Part shown: positions 39,187 through 53,100 of the stretch, one piece after another
Numbering within the stretch: position 1 is the stretch's first letter
Layout of the letters: the number at the start of each line of letters is the position of its first letter
Source of the DNA: Neodiprion pinetum
Lineage: Eukaryota > Arthropoda > Insecta > Hymenoptera > Diprionidae
Assembly: GCF_021155775.2 (NCBI RefSeq)
Contig: NC_060236.1
Span: forward strand, 22,644,238-22,708,237
Direction: 5' to 3'
DNA length: 64,000 nucleotides
The notes under the pieces: model-generated
Told to the model about the DNA's origin: nothing
Seen by the model: only the letters and a program-made list of their open reading frames with translations
Database searches by the model: none
Made by a program: the position numbers and the translations under genes

Positions 39187-42100
39187 CTATGAACTGTCGC
39201 TGCTCTCCGAGAGCTCGGCCTCACTCTTGATTTTGCGGGCAGTCCGTTTGGATCGCTTTGCGTATCCTGGGCCCTTTTTTGATTTTCGAAAAACCTCGAT
39301 AGCTCGTAGCTTGTTCTTCAACGCGTTTGCTTTGTCCTTTTCCCGTTGCGGTATGCACTCCGGCTTGGCAATAGGTAGCTTTGTAGCCATTTCCGTTGAA
39401 GGAATTATCTTAACAACGCCGACGGCGGATGATTCCTCTTTTTCCTCGATTATGGGTTTTAGAAGGTTCGGCTCGCTAGACTTTGGTTTGCTTTTTCTAG
39501 TGCGTTTTTGCGGCATCTCGAAGTCGGCAGTTTCCTCCTCGCGTTCGCTTCCACCTCCCAATCGCTCGACCGCCTTCTGAACTCGTTTGCTAAGCGTTCC
39601 TTCTATACATTTCCTAGAAATCTTCACCTGGAAGTAGTCGTCGATCCCTTTCTGCTTCTTCGACTCTGCCTGTCGCTTCATTATTGGATTGAATATAACT
39701 TCGAACTTGCTTTTCGTCCATCCGAATTTATTTCTCGTAAAATCGGCCAGTAGCGTCGTGTTCGGCTCGTTCCATGTGAATCCCTCTTTTGATTCGTCGA
39801 CGGTCGGGGCGAGATATGCCTGGACAACAGCTTCGCTGGGGAAACCTGAAAATTAGAAGCAACGACGCGTTCGTGACTTGAGGATTGAAAGTTAATGTAG
39901 CGCACGCCCACCTTTCTCGACGTGAACATTCTTCAATTTCGTACGTAGAGATGCTTTTCCGGGACCTGCTGCCCTCCCGGAATTTACCCAGTAGCGGAAA
40001 TTGGTCAAGCCTCGCAACAGGTTGCCCCCTTCGGCCGGAAAAGCAGCGAGAATTTCGAGCCCTGTGACAGGACCGATTCCCGTCACTCCTACGGTGTAGT
40101 CACTGCCAACTAGAAGCGCAAGTTGCACCATTTGCTCTCTGGTGAGATCTGTAAAGTGGAGAAAACACAAGAAATGGTTGGTGACCGTGTACAGAGACGA
40201 AAAACGAAGTCACCGTCATTCGGCACTTACTGAAATGGTGGCGAATGTCGCTGGAGCGGAATTGCATGACGTGTTTGTTCAGGTTGAAAAAGTTCTTGTA
40301 CACGCAATGACCGCCGAACAACCATATATCTGAATCGTCTGTTATCGTGCCGTCGGTTAGGTTTATCGTTTCCAAGTAAGCACACTGAGCTTCCGCTTCC
40401 ATCGGCGCAATCACGTAAGGAATTCCGAAAAAACGTAGAAGCTCCTGAGACACACGAACTTAATTAGGCTAATATAGAGTGGCAGTGAAGAACGTTCACA
40501 TATTTTACCTTCAATAATTTTCAAAGAATTTTTAGATATAAAAATTTGGGTTCAGAGTTAAACAAATGAGGATGATTAATCATACTGAAGATCAGTAACA
40601 CACTTGAGCTTCCATACGCATCTGATCCGTAATATCAGTCGCTTGTCTCTCTAGGCGACCGAGAGTTCCGCTTAGCTCTTTCTCCTCGGTCTCTAATTGC
40701 TCCTGCATCGTAATGAGTTCTTCCCTCCGGGTAGGAAACTGGAAAGCTTTCTTCTTATCCTCATCCACGACGCTTGGTGCCGGCTGCTGATCATCTTTCG
40801 CTTTGTTGTTGACAGTCAACGCCTCGACGTTTCCGGCTTTTTCATCGATTTGAGGCGAACTGATTGAATCAGCTGCCGTATATCCGTCTGCTGCTCTGTT
40901 CTCCTCACTCGTAGTCTGAACCGATAGTTCTAGTGGTGTTTCGTGTACATTTTCGTTCACCTTTGATTGCTCTGGTGACGGTACTTCAATTTGGCTACGC
41001 CACTGGTCTGCGAGATCGCTACCGCGCCGCATTTCATGTACTGGAGGCTGTGTAACTTGAACCAGGCTCGCATTGTTAGCAAAAACATTGGCAAACATGT
41101 CATCTTCGGACTGTAAATTTTGCACAATTGTTATTTCGAGCACGGGTTTGTTTTCTTTCATTGCCGAATATGAGATATTTGGTACAGGGACATCTGTAAC
41201 CTCGACAAAGTCATCTGATTCGGAGCTTGACGTTGTGGCTGCTTCTTCGTTAACCGTCACATTCTCGATTGCGTGATGAGCAGCGGGCTTAGGACATTTG
41301 TTGTTCGTGGATTCGGAAAACTCTGTAGCCGCAAAATCGGGACACTCAATGGGAACATCGATTGGCGAGTAGCTGCGAGAATTCGTGCTCACGGGCACGT
41401 TATCCGTATCTGGCTGAGATTTTCCATCTTCGCTATCGGCGGGTTCGGTTTTAATGATGAAATCCAGAGCTTTCAAACATCGCTTAGAATCTCGGGGTCG
41501 ATCGCGGCGCGACGACTTCTTAGACTTGTTTTTACTCTGCTCAATGATACACAAAATTTCCTCTTGACTTAGGCCGCTATGTTCCAGCATATACATCATC
41601 GCAGGATTGACGTCGCTGGATTTCATCAGCTTTTTTAATTTTTTCGATTTCATGACTGTGACTTCTGGCTCATCGCTAGATTCCCAGTCACTCTCCCAGT
41701 CTTCGTCAAGCTCGTATTCCTTCAAATTTTCAATTATCTCCACATTACCGTCTTCTGACGGAATCCCGTTACTCTCTGAGTTTGAACTCAATGAACTGAC
41801 TTTGGTAATGTCAGGTTTTTTGGCTGTCAGAACGTCCTTATTCACACCTGAAAATCACAAACAACAGTAGCAACTGTTCAATATGAGAAAAATATGGGTA
41901 AGATATTTACCATTGATATACACAAATCTTGTCAAGTTGTCAGCTGCAATGCGACTCGCATTATCAATCTTTGTAGTTGTAGCAATCCCCTGTTCAGTGA
42001 GAAGGACATCCAATTCTTCCAAAGTCATGGTCTTGCCTCCCATCTCTCGCTCAGCTTCCTCCAAACATTCCTGAACATTTCTCCGCTTAAGCAAACGCTT

Positions 42101-43325
42101 CATTTGGTAGTTTGAAAAATCGTGAGTATCCTGAAAAGATTTTTCAATCATTCATAAAATCATCCCTACCTTTAAATATTTCATTTATATAGTCAAGAGC
42201 AAAGCAAACCTCAGGCATTTCATGAAGACATCCCCAAGAGTTTTCCTTCCTCGACGCCTTTAGATCGGTTAGTATGTCGTGACGGACATCCGGTGGCAAT
42301 GCCCTAAACTCTGTGCTGCTGACATCAACACTGTGGATGTTTCCTTTCCATTTGGCTTGTTTCCTCGGACTAAGTTGAACAGATGATTCGGTTTCTGTCT
42401 CCGGATCATCTTCGTCCTCCGAAACAAACTCGCTGCTACTGGGAATGACGGGTAGCTTGAATAAATTCAGAGACGAATGTACAGAGGATCGATCGACTTT
42501 CTCACTGGTTTCCCCCTTTTCTTCCTGCTTCTCAGCACTTCCAGCACCCAGGGCTCCCTTGACTACCGTACGTTTAAGCAAATTATTTATCAAGTCGTTC
42601 TTCATTTTTTGCGCCTTACTAGATGCCATAGATTTCTGCTTTCTGCGAGAAGCCTGGACAGGGGGATAAGACAATAGAATAATTAACTCCGTTCTCTCAC
42701 TACCTTATTCCCACGCTTAGCCTAATTGCATTTTTACATACTTGCATTAAAATCAAGATAACAAACTATATTCTGCATATGATATAGCATGTGAACGCTT
42801 GTATGTTATATTCGTTTTAGGACATACAAAATAGAAGTTTGAAACTTTAATTTTGCCATACCAAAAGTAGAAGACAAGGTGTCCTATGTGTAGCTATATT
42901 TACTCAACAAACATGAAAATCTGCACCATCTATTCCTGACGAAACTTACAATCGTGTTCTTCTTGAGCAGAGGTACGCCGCCATCAAATACAAACACAGG
43001 TTTGATCTTATAATACAGTAATTTACATATTCGATTGAATAACCCAAGAAGATGAGCATTGGGCAGAGGACTTCCGTGCCCATCCTGATATCCTTGCATC
43101 ACTTGATGCAACCAAATGGAAACATCTGAAGGTTTAAGTTAAGATAAATGTAGAATGCAGACGTGGGTATATGAGTATCATTGCCATTGAGGTAACCAAT
43201 GATCGAGTTTGGTTGATAATGGGTATTGAAAGGATACCGACGGCGAGGACTTTTCCCTCCAGTGTTTCTAAAGCCACTGGTTTTCCAGCAGCATCCAGCA
43301 GTCGCCACAGACCATGAACGCCCAT
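39187..43325 (-). CDS. mus201: XPG/ERCC5 nucleotide-excision-repair endonuclease (Rad2/mus201)
   Basis: Eight coding exons, 5' to 3': 43325-43238, 43125-42950, 42653-42210, 42130-41911, 41847-40604, 40444-40231, 40148-39912, 39845-39187. They give 1093 residues. The N-nuclease region (1-~110) starts MGVHGLWRLLD and has the metal-binding aspartates in LAVDVSIW and FVFDG. The I-region (about 710-880) has MEAEAQCA, TDDSDIWLFG and the helix-turn-helix LVGSDYTVGVTGIG. The long spacer between them is acidic and serine-rich, as in XPG and unlike FEN1 or EXO1. At about residues 939-946 there is a PCNA-interacting box QKGIDDYF, followed by basic nuclear-localisation clusters. The enzyme makes the 3' incision in nucleotide excision repair with TFIIH. 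Catalytic residues look intact. The symbol follows Drosophila. Confidence 0.95.
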
Positions 43326-45740
43326 GGTGAATAATTATATATCATTAATTCTGAGGAAACAAATTTCATATAACACTTGTCGGAAACATTTACATCAGTT
43401 GTAAGTTATTGCTTTCGCGGTTTTAGTATAACATAACCTCAATTATTGATGGTACTGACACGGATGTTATGGTCGTTATTCACGATTGACGTTACTCACC
43501 GAAACGACAGGGACGAGACGCATCTTTGCTGATCGTCGCTCTGCGTACTACGTAAAATTATTCGCGGTTAAAAAAATGTAGCTCATGTGCGAACATACCA
43601 CCCCAGTAGTCTATGTCGCCACGACGCGGTGCGCAAAGTAGAGGCATTGAATGGAAGGAAACTAAAGATTGAATCCGATGTCTTTATAAATGAATGCATA
43701 TCACCCGGTACATATTCAAAAGCTGGGGAGGATACATACAGACCATTCGGAAGAAACGATGAAGCGATTATCCGACAAATGCAGGCCTACACGCAAGCAT
43801 CGCATGTTACAGGTACACAGTATAGGCAACTTTGTATGTATCATAACTACTAAGTATTCATATGAATAATGGAAGTATGTGGCATAATTATCGTTTTATG
43901 TATTACGATTTGTCAACGAATTCATAGTCAGGTTTACCCGAGTCGAACAGCGTGTTATATCTTACATGGTAGCATCAAGCGAGCAAGATGGAGCGCGTTG
44001 TATGCATACACACGTCACACGGTAAATACTGTACATACGGATGTACATCGACACGCGTGTGCGTGAATCGTGGTCATCATAACCACGCAGTTAGAAGTGG
44101 AATGGAGCGGACCGGAGTGGAGTGAGTGAGGGAGTTGAGGCCACCCACCCACTCTTTCCCACAGCAGGTTTTTCCCACGCCCTCGAGGGTAACCCCAACA
44201 TCCTTTTGCGGCAGCAATTCCAGGCGTTGTAGCTGGGAAGTGGGGCCGGCGGGGTCGGAGTAGAGTGGGAGACGAGTGCCCAGGCCAGACCGGGGCATTG
44301 TAGAACAGTAAAACAATAGAAACTTCAGCCACTTACGATGGAATAATAACTCTACGCCGTCGCGGGGGATTGTTTAGTTCCATCCCAGACTCTGACATTG
44401 AACCATCATTGTCCAGGCATACACACGTCCGTATGTATGTAGCATACATGTGATAAAATGTTACACACGGCTCGGACCACTTTTAACTAATAAAATCTAT
44501 CGTCGCTGCCGCGGGGTGACGGCGGCGAGTCTCGCGAACTCCGTTTTTAATTGCCGTTCAGCGCAACACTCGCCGTCCCCTTGTGAGTAATTGTTCTCTG
44601 TCAAAAGTTCTTCGGGTCGGAGTGTCTCGTAGCAGTTTTCTTCACCGTAGAACCGGCGACGCATGTTGTGTAGTACATACGTATGTGATATATGCATAGC
44701 TCATAGATACGCTCGTAGGGCCAATCGACGTCGGATGGTGCGGTGAGTTTGCGCGAGCGTTGGCAGAACTGTCGGAAAATTCGTAAAGTGAACAGGTGTT
44801 TTTTGAATGGATTAATTGTTAGGAAAAGACAGGCAGGCAGGTAGGCTACAGTTGTGTACAGTGTATTGCAGTCAGTTATTCTCGGGACCGCCACAATGCT
44901 TCCGAAATAGTAATAGCTAACGAAACGAGGTATGGATGCCGAAACGGGCGTCTCTACCGAAAACATTTCTCACCCTCGTAGTTACCAAATCGAAAGAACT
45001 GACGAACCACGGCTGGACATGGATAAAGCCGTTCGCAGCAGTGGGAAATGAGGTAGGCCTGTTTGTTACCCGTACGTTTTCACCCTGTCTGCAATGCAAC
45101 CTATCGTAACCTCGCCGTAATTCGGTGCAATATATTAGTAAACAAACGTCTCGTATATGAGTACGCTCGTAAATACGTAAATGCATAGGTATAGAATACG
45201 TGCGGAGTGATATATGCATTCACGTGTATATTTGGTACAAGTGAAAGCATGTTTTTTCCGAGCAATCCTGTTTCTTTACTACTTTGCGATGTTTGGATGA
45301 TAAATGTTAAATTCAACATTAAATTTGCAAGTACGCTTGAGAGTAGAAATAATTAAAAATATTGCGTTGTCATTACCGACAGCGTGCTCGTTAGGGCCAG
45401 TAGAGCAAACGTAGCTAAACCCGCTCCATCTAGGCTAAAGCGAGAAAAGCTGGCAGTGCCTCGGATTGTTTGACAACAATTAACCGTCGCGCGTGAAAAT
45501 TCGTTTATCTGCACGCATGTAATTTCTGTGATTTAATTCAGATGCTTTCATTCGCCGGGTTTGATATCAGCTGGGTATCGCCGAGCGATGGTTGCTACCG
45601 CGTGTGATACGCGCGTTTTGCCTTTTAACATAGTACGTTTTTAAAAAGTGAGATTATGTAGGTTTAAATCGTACAAAAAAAATCAGAAAAATATAGAATA
45701 AGCAGCTGTATCTGTGTCTGTAACACGTATTGTTTTCCAG
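43326..45740. other. Shared upstream region of XPG and Su(H)
   Basis: XPG (minus) and Su(H) (plus) diverge from this 2.4-kb interval, which must contain both promoters and the noncoding first exon of Su(H). Near 44060-44330 it is locally GC-richer. I see no coding exon that I can support, and no TATA element placed well enough to call. Confidence 0.5.
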
Positions 45741-45862
45741 ATGAAGAGCTGACCTGCGGGCAAGTGGCAGGGATCATATCCACACGTGCGAAGATGTAAC
45801 TGGTGCTCTAAAAAGTGGTGCTCAGAAATTGGTTTCCTGCCTAGATAGTAACGAGTGTAAAT
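45741..45862 (+). promoter_or_regulatory. Su(H) 5' UTR exon segment with two uORFs
   Basis: A good acceptor (TGTTTTCCAG) ends at 45740. The leader segment to the main ATG at 45863 carries two upstream ATGs: a three-codon uORF at 45741-45752 (ATG AAG AGC TGA) and a minimal start-stop uORF at 45794-45799 (ATG TAA). The first ATG is the first base after the splice junction. Such elements often lower or gate translation; that effect is inferred here. Confidence 0.6.
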
Positions 45863-47470
45863 ATGCCGCATCAGTTTGGGCTGCCTGCAATGGCGCACGG
45901 CATGCAGTCCCCTCCATCTCCGTCAGCTGTGTCGTCATCCTATCCTAGATTTGCCTCCTCCGGAGTGTACAGATCTGATACAGACCAGCGGCTGACGCGT
46001 GAAGCGATGGAGCGCTACCTCCGCGATCGAAGTGACATGGTGATAGTGATCCTGCATGCCAAGGTGGCACAGAAGTCGTATGGCAATGAGAAGCGGTTCT
46101 TCTGTCCTCCACCATGCATATACCTCTTTGGGGATGGGTGGAGGATGCGCCAAGAACAAATGCTACGCGAGGGGGAGTCCGAACAGTCGGCACAGCTGTG
46201 CGCCTTCATCGGGATTGGCAACTCAGACCAGGACATGCAGCAGCTGGACCTCAACAATGGGAAGCAGTATTGCGCTGCTAAGACTTTGTACATATCAGAC
46301 TCTGACAAGCGAAAACATTTTATGCTGTCGGTTAAGATGTTTTATGGTAGCGGACATGACATAGGTGTATTTCACAGCAAGAGGATAAAGGTGATATCGA
46401 AGCCTTCAAAGAAGAAGCAATCCCTCAAGAATGCCGATCTATGCATTGCCAGTGGCACCAGAGTCGCCCTGTTTAATCGCCTCAGGTCCCAGACTGTCAG
46501 CACCAGATACCTCCATGTCGAGAACGGCAATTTTCACGCCAGCTCAACCCAGTGGGGTGCCTTCACTATACATCTGCTCGATGATAATGAAAGCGAGTCC
46601 GAAGAGTTTCAGGTATGCTATCTTCTATCCTGTGAGATTAATTTTACACCATGCACAATGTCATGCAAGATCTATCATGGTATATTGTGAGATTTGCAGG
46701 TTCGAGATGGGTATGTTCACTACGGAAGTACAGTAAAGCTGGTTTGCTCGGTAACAGGCATGGCCTTGCCACGTCTGATAATCAGGAAGGTAGACAAGCA
46801 GATGGCAAGTTTAGAAGCAGATGACCCAGTTTCCCAGTTGCACAAGTGCGCCTTCTATATGAAAGACACGGATCACATGTACCTCTGTCTGTCCCAGGAG
46901 AGAATAATACAGTTTCAGGCAACGCCGTGCCCCAAAGAAGCCAACAAGGAGATGATCAATGATGGCGCCTGCTGGACCATCATAAGTACAGACAAAGCAG
47001 AGTATCAGTTTTTCGAGGGAATGGGGCCTGTCCGTTCTCCCGTAACTCCAGTCCCCCTGGTTCACAGCCTGCACTTGAATGGTGGTGGCGACGTAGCGAT
47101 GCTCGAACTAACCGGGGATAATTTTACACCAAATTTACAAGTGTGGTTTGGCGATGTTGAGGCCGAGACGATGTATAGGTGTCAAGAGAGCATGCTGTGC
47201 GTTGTTCCAGACATTTCTTTGTTCAGGGGGGAATGGCTCTGGGTTAGGCAGCCCACACAAGTCCCAGTTTCGCTAGTCAGGAATGACGGGATTATTTATG
47301 CGACGGGACTGACGTTCACTTATACCCCTGAACCTGGGCCACGGCCACACTGTCCTCCTGCTGACGAGATAATGAGAGCGCCGAGGTCCATGCATGATCC
47401 GAGTCTGCCCCCTGCGATTGCCGATGTTCCTTGGAATATTCACCATCAGCAGCCTCAGTCGGGACTCTGA
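45863..47470 (+). CDS. Su(H): Suppressor of Hairless (CSL/RBP-J), Notch pathway transcription factor
   Basis: Two coding exons, 45863-46612 and 46700-47470 (TGA), with one 87-bp intron, give 506 residues. The sequence is highly conserved: the N-terminal Rel-like DNA-binding domain has RYLRDR, HAKVAQKSYGNEKRFFCPPP and CIYLFG; the beta-trefoil domain has IKVISKPSKKKQ, LFNRLRSQTVSTR and FTIHLLDD; the C-terminal Rel-like domain has CAFYMKDTD, ELTGDNFTPNLQVWFG and LVRNDGIIY. The N-terminus before the core is short (about 35 residues) and lacks the polyglutamine-rich leader of the Drosophila protein. In the nucleus it binds GTGGGAA-type sites, represses with Hairless and activates with the Notch intracellular domain and Mastermind. 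The start ATG has A at -3 and the next upstream frames are blocked by stops. Confidence 0.97.
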
Positions 47471-47769
47471 TGTATCGCACACTGCCAGAATCTGAGCAGT
47501 GGATCGGCTTCTAATGACAGCTACAGTGACAGTGACGGTGAGAATAGCTCTAGTGGTGAAAGTTTTTTGCGGCAAGCTGACGAGACTTAGGGAGATGAGT
47601 GTGACATGTGCAGCGACAATTTTAGGTGATGCCGAATTGTAAAAATGCTTATCATCTACAAAATTTGTATGAATCTGGTCACTAAGTACAGTGCTGCTGT
47701 TCGTAAAAAAGATATAGAAAAAGAGGGAACAACAGTTATGAAGGGAAGAAAAAAAATATAGAAACGGTG

Positions 47770-47775
47770 AATAAA
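47770..47775 (+). terminator. Poly(A) signal of Su(H)
   Basis: AATAAA about 300 bases after the Su(H) stop, followed by a T-rich stretch (TTTATCC). This is the first such hexamer downstream of the stop codon. Confidence 0.6.
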
Positions 47776-48927
47776 CTTTATCCTCATCTTCAGCTTCATT
47801 GTTCTCCCTTATACTCGATCTGATTTTCTATGAGTAATTCTAGAATCTGCATTGTATGAAAACTATTATTTCTAATAAGTCCCCCCTGCCATTGAAGCAA
47901 TGGGCCGTAACAGGCCGGAAAAACCAGGAATCATTGGAGAACTTTCTTAATCTAGAAAAGTCCAGGAATTTAATATCACCCGGTCATTTATTGCCACCCT
48001 GATTATGGCTCCTCGTAAGCGTGTGGAGTAACAAACTCGTATGTACAAGAAATAATACCAAGAAGACATTTTGTAATATTTTTCTTACCATATTTATAAT
48101 CTTTTAGCTAAAAATGTGAATATCTGTTATTTCTTCTACACACGAATCGAAAAGCGATACATATGCAATTACCCTTTTCGTAATATACCGTGTAGATGTA
48201 ATATGTACGATATACAGAAATAGTATGCAAAAATCTGAATCCTGGCCGAGAAAATACTTGTATAAAAATACCTCAAGGGTCCATTAGTATATACACGTGG
48301 TATGAAGTGGGACACGCCTTGTTTCAATTATTTTTTACGTCTTCAAAAGATATTGAGAAAAAATATCCAATTAGAATACTTCTTTCTATTTTCAAGTTAT
48401 AATTGTAGATATACATAATGCATATAACATGTGTTTGCATAATGGAACAGCACCATTTATAACAATAATACAATGATGAATACAGATAATATTTCAGTAT
48501 ATCGCAGTTTATGATTGAATGTATATGTATCTATGTACATATATATGTACGTACCGACACCTCCGCGAATTTCCACAACACTTTAGGTTGCAAGATTTCC
48601 TGTATGTATAGTATATACATATTGGAGTTTTTTAAATTTTTCTCAAGGCATATTTCCGTTTTTTGAACAGGTATGTATTGTATATTACTGGTGAGGAAAC
48701 GAGATAAGATCGACTCGAATCTGCCTGTCTCCATGTGATATGCTCTATTGTTAGCAAGGAATGGAAATGTGGCATCCCATGGGAATTTACCCACAATTAA
48801 CATTCTCGTTGCCTCACAGTGTCGGGTACTCGACAACAGCAGTGAGGCACGTTTATCTTTCTTATTCGCAACACGGTTAAATCCGAGCTTACAATAATTA
48901 CATCCTCCTAGTGTATACATAATTGTG

Positions 48928-49018
48928 CATAATTCTCTCTGTCTCTCTCTCTCGCTCTCTATACACACACACACACACGCACACATATATATGTATGTAT
49001 TTATTTATTTATTTATGT
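48928..49018. repeat. Compound microsatellite (CT)n-(CA)n-(AT)n-(TTTA)n
   Basis: Adjacent runs of CTCT, ACAC, ATAT and TTTA repeats lie in the tail-to-tail interval. The run reads open in one frame, but the translated composition is pure repeat. Confidence 0.85.
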
Positions 49019-49413
49019 ATAATAACCCGAGACTGGACGGATACAATTCGTATGGGAAAACCTTAGAGCATTGTATATGCTCCAAGGGGAAGACTTGGAT
49101 GGGAAGTATGACTGCTTGCCCTAATCAGCTGCTTTTCATATTTTCTCGTTTTCCTTTCCATGTTGTATGATTAATATATTAAATATACTATATTTTAGTT
49201 GCATAATCGAAATAGATTTAAATCCTAAATAATAATAGTGATAATAACAGACCATGGTAGAAAAAAACAATTGCACTTAATAATACGATCGGTTTATATC
49301 GAGATATAGTATGGAAAATAACATTCTCAAAAATGCGTTGTTATACATCGTACTGTCGGTAATATTTCCTTTTGGAATGAATTTTTGCGAACCATAAACT
49401 TCTCAACCAAACG

Positions 49414-50097
49414 TTATTTTATTCTCATTGTACGCTGCTTATTCATATTTGTTAGCATTAATGATATGTACGATGTCAATAGGTCGTCCATTTTGTAGCC
49501 AAGAGAGGTTTCGCACAGCAATTTCGACCCTCTCACCAGGTTACCGATGGTCATGTGAAAGTATGTGTTACCTGACGACCAGTTTGAGATTCTGGTGAAC
49601 GGATGTGTAACTAGGATATCCTGGAAGGTGGTGGGTAAACAAAACTAGCGTTAGTCTGCGAAATTAATTACAATACTTAGCGGATATGTTAAGAAACTTA
49701 ATAAATCGACACAACGCACCTTTGTCTGTGGATGTATCAAGCTCACTCCATGTTTATTGATAGCAATCAGCAACATTTCTGGGTAATTTGGCTCGGTACT
49801 TTGCTTTACTTCGAAAAATGCAGATCCGAATGTCGGCCAGCGATATACTATTTTCAGAAATGTTATTTTCGCGTCCTCTGGACTCATTCCTGCAACGTGT
49901 ATCGTCATTCATGAATCCCCGGTGCTTAAATATCACAATTTTGAAATTAAATTATCAATCTTATGCCACATAATTACCCGCGTCTTGGTTGTACGACCCA
50001 ACGATCGATCTCTTCCAATCATTTGAACTCTGAATCTTTACCAAATCCGCGGGCACCAATTCTCGTAGCATTTGTCTGAAACGGTATTATTATTATT

Positions 50098-50151
<54 letters not shown>

Positions 50152-53100
50152 GATGTTCGTATATTATCCTTAATATTGTGCATTCGAAGAAATACTTACG
50201 GGATCGCTTGTAATTCTTGTTTACTTTCTCCGAATCTTACTCTGTAGACGAGAGCTGCAAGTCGCGAGGCTTCCTCCTTAGTACATTTATGATATCCTGC
50301 AACATGCAAGTATATACAGTTTATCTGGGCTTCGATAAAATGATAAATCAATTTTCTCCAAGTATTTCCTTAGCCATATGAACAATTGAGCAACTTTCCA
50401 GTCTCACCTCTCAAGAGCTTTGGTAGTTCTTGATGAAAGTGAAATATCAGGTCGGCGTTTCTGTCTTTCCCAGGTACCGTGTTCGTCCACAACTTTTTCA
50501 TGAAGAACACTTGATACGTAAATTGAGGAGACACACCTGTTCATTAAAAGTCGAAATATTAGGCAACTCCCGGAGAAACAGTTTTCTTAACTCATATATA
50601 TCTATATATAATCATATAATATAATATTAATATACTAATTTGATAAACGGAATATAACCAACCGTCTCTCGATGGTCGGGCTTTTCTTATCCAGTCAGTC
50701 AAATGCCTGACGAAATCGAAGAAAAAGTCACCCTCGGGCACGGAGATCACTTTGTCGGCAATTTTGACGAACAGGCTGAATCCTTCCCCCGAGCGAAGAT
50801 TCAAACGTTGCGCTATGTTCTGGCAGAAGTCTTTCGCCCTTGTTGACGAATCCACCTCAAATGCCTGGGCGATAAAATTTAAGCAAGGCAAAATTTGCAT
50901 TATAATCATAGTTTTATGGATAGTTTATCAATTTGTTCAACAATAACACGACTCACCTCGTCCGTGTCGTCAGGGAAATAAACTTTGTGAAATATCTGCG
51001 TCGTCTTATGCTGGATTGCTTCCACCTCAACCTGATGAGGGGGATATTTTCTCTGACCATTTCGCAACGTCTTCTGCAGCCTCTGCAGGGAGTCTTGCGA
51101 TATCGGATGGCGTCGTGTCCGCAGAAACAGGGTCAATTCCTTGAAAGTAATAAAATGTAATCTGCTATTCGAGGGGCGAAATACTTCCGTGGCGAATAAC
51201 GGGCGGCTCTGAATACCTTGAGAAGGCTTTGACTGCAGGTGAACAATCCGGTGGCAAGCCACATCAGCTCCCAGCCGCGTTCCTCGCTGAGTCTGTTTCT
51301 GTTGTCCGTCAACTGCTTCATTATCTGGCAGTATATCTCGTCGCGAAGTATCTCATTCTTTAACGGGCCGTCAAAAATGTGATCTGTATACTCGTTACCT
51401 ATGCGCGGTCTCTTCGTTGGCAAATCTCCCATGTACTTTAGTATGGCGTTGAAGGCAAAGCACGCCTCCTCCGCGAGCTCCTCCTTTGATATCAGTTTCT
51501 TCAGCAGTGGCTGTTTTATCGGATCCCTCGAATGTCGCCATAACTCGTCAATGTGACCACGGCGTGCTGTCGTCAACGTCAATGCTTTCGACATCGTCCG
51601 CTTTGGCGGTGTTCTGGAGAAATACATTTACCAATCAACTTTATTCGGAAGTGCCGCAGTGAGTGGCATTACCATATCGTTGCAGGATTTTCTGGGGCGA
51701 TATACGACACGTACCTGAAATGATCTATTGCGTATTCGGCCAGAGTGTGCAGCTTCTCTCGAGATTCCACTCCATTCATTTGCTGTGGATAAAGGCGGCG
51801 CCCATGTTCCGGCCCTTCGATGCTGAATAGTGCCTGCAGCGATAGGAAGAAATTCAATGAAATTAGAAAGCTGATTTCTTCCAAGATGAAAATGCACCTG
51901 ATCCAATACTTTCATGCGTGTGGTGTGCATTACCAGGATATCATTCGGTGGTTTAGTCAGGGATGGCAAAACGTAAACCGTTTCGGCAGGAAAGTCTCCC
52001 TTCTCGCCGGTCCTCTCACAGCAACCGATGCACCATCCGGAATTGAGAACTGTTTCGCCCGTACTCTCTTCCTCGAGAACGATTAGATCGCCTTTTTGGA
52101 AACTGAGGAAAGACGAGGCGTCCCCGGGGGCCTTATAGTCTTGCAGTGCAATTACGTACTTGCTGCGTTTCTTCAAACCTTCGAGGAAGTAAACCACCAG
52201 ATCACGGATATCTTCCGCGTTGGGACTCTGAAATGTGAATTCTTCTCCTCGCACCGTTGATAAACTAAACGTCTGGGTGAAGACCTTGTTTGTTCTGAAA
52301 AATAAAGGACAAATTGTAAGTAAACGATTATCCGTATCGTTGGACAGAGATGCAATATGTTGATGTCGCTGCATTCCGTAGAGCAGATAATTTACTTTTG
52401 ACTAGATACAGTGGTGATTTCGGGAAAGGATAACTCCAGGAGCACTTTTTCTTGATCGTCAACCACATAGACACCGGTCCAGTTAACGGCTATAATAACG
52501 TCGTTTTTAGGCAAGTTTGGTCCGGAATTTCGATACGCCTCGTAAAATCGCGAGAAGAGCAGAGGCCACTTGAACTTAGCGTAGCTGACAACGTCCTCCT
52601 TCACGCGAATCGAGGGTACCTTCTCCTTCAAGTAATAACTCTGATAAAACAAAAAATATGTCAGGATTAATTTCTCCGTAAACGAAGGAAATGAATCTAA
52701 ATTATCACCACCAACGAAGCGAACGTCACCTTTTTATACGCTTGAACAACGAGGTGTCCCCACCTGTCTATAGCCTTATCAACACCCGTAAGGCAGTAAT
52801 CCGGTATGTAGTTTGGTAGCAGGGTGAAAAGTCTGTCAACGTTCATGTCAGTGAAGTATTCGATGTAGTATTGCTGGGCAGCTATCATGGCGAGGTCTTC
52901 CTCCTTGTCGCACCTGTATTCCCCGAATTTCACGCCTCTAACGACCTGCTGATATATCAGATTGGTGGCGACCTGATCCTCGGTGGGTTCGTGCCACGGG
53001 GCGAATATCTCCTTCCTGAAGAAAAGCCTCCAAGGCGCGTTTCTCTCCTGCGCCCCTTGCTCCTTGGCATACTGTTCGCACTGAGATATCGCATCCATCA

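Larger units (their letters stand above)
47471..49413. other. Tail-to-tail interval between Su(H) and myosin VIIa
   Basis: It contains the Su(H) 3' UTR with a clear poly(A) signal at 47770-47775 and, at the right, the 3' UTR of myosin VIIa on the other strand. A compound microsatellite spans about 48928-49018. No coding exon is supported. Confidence 0.6.
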
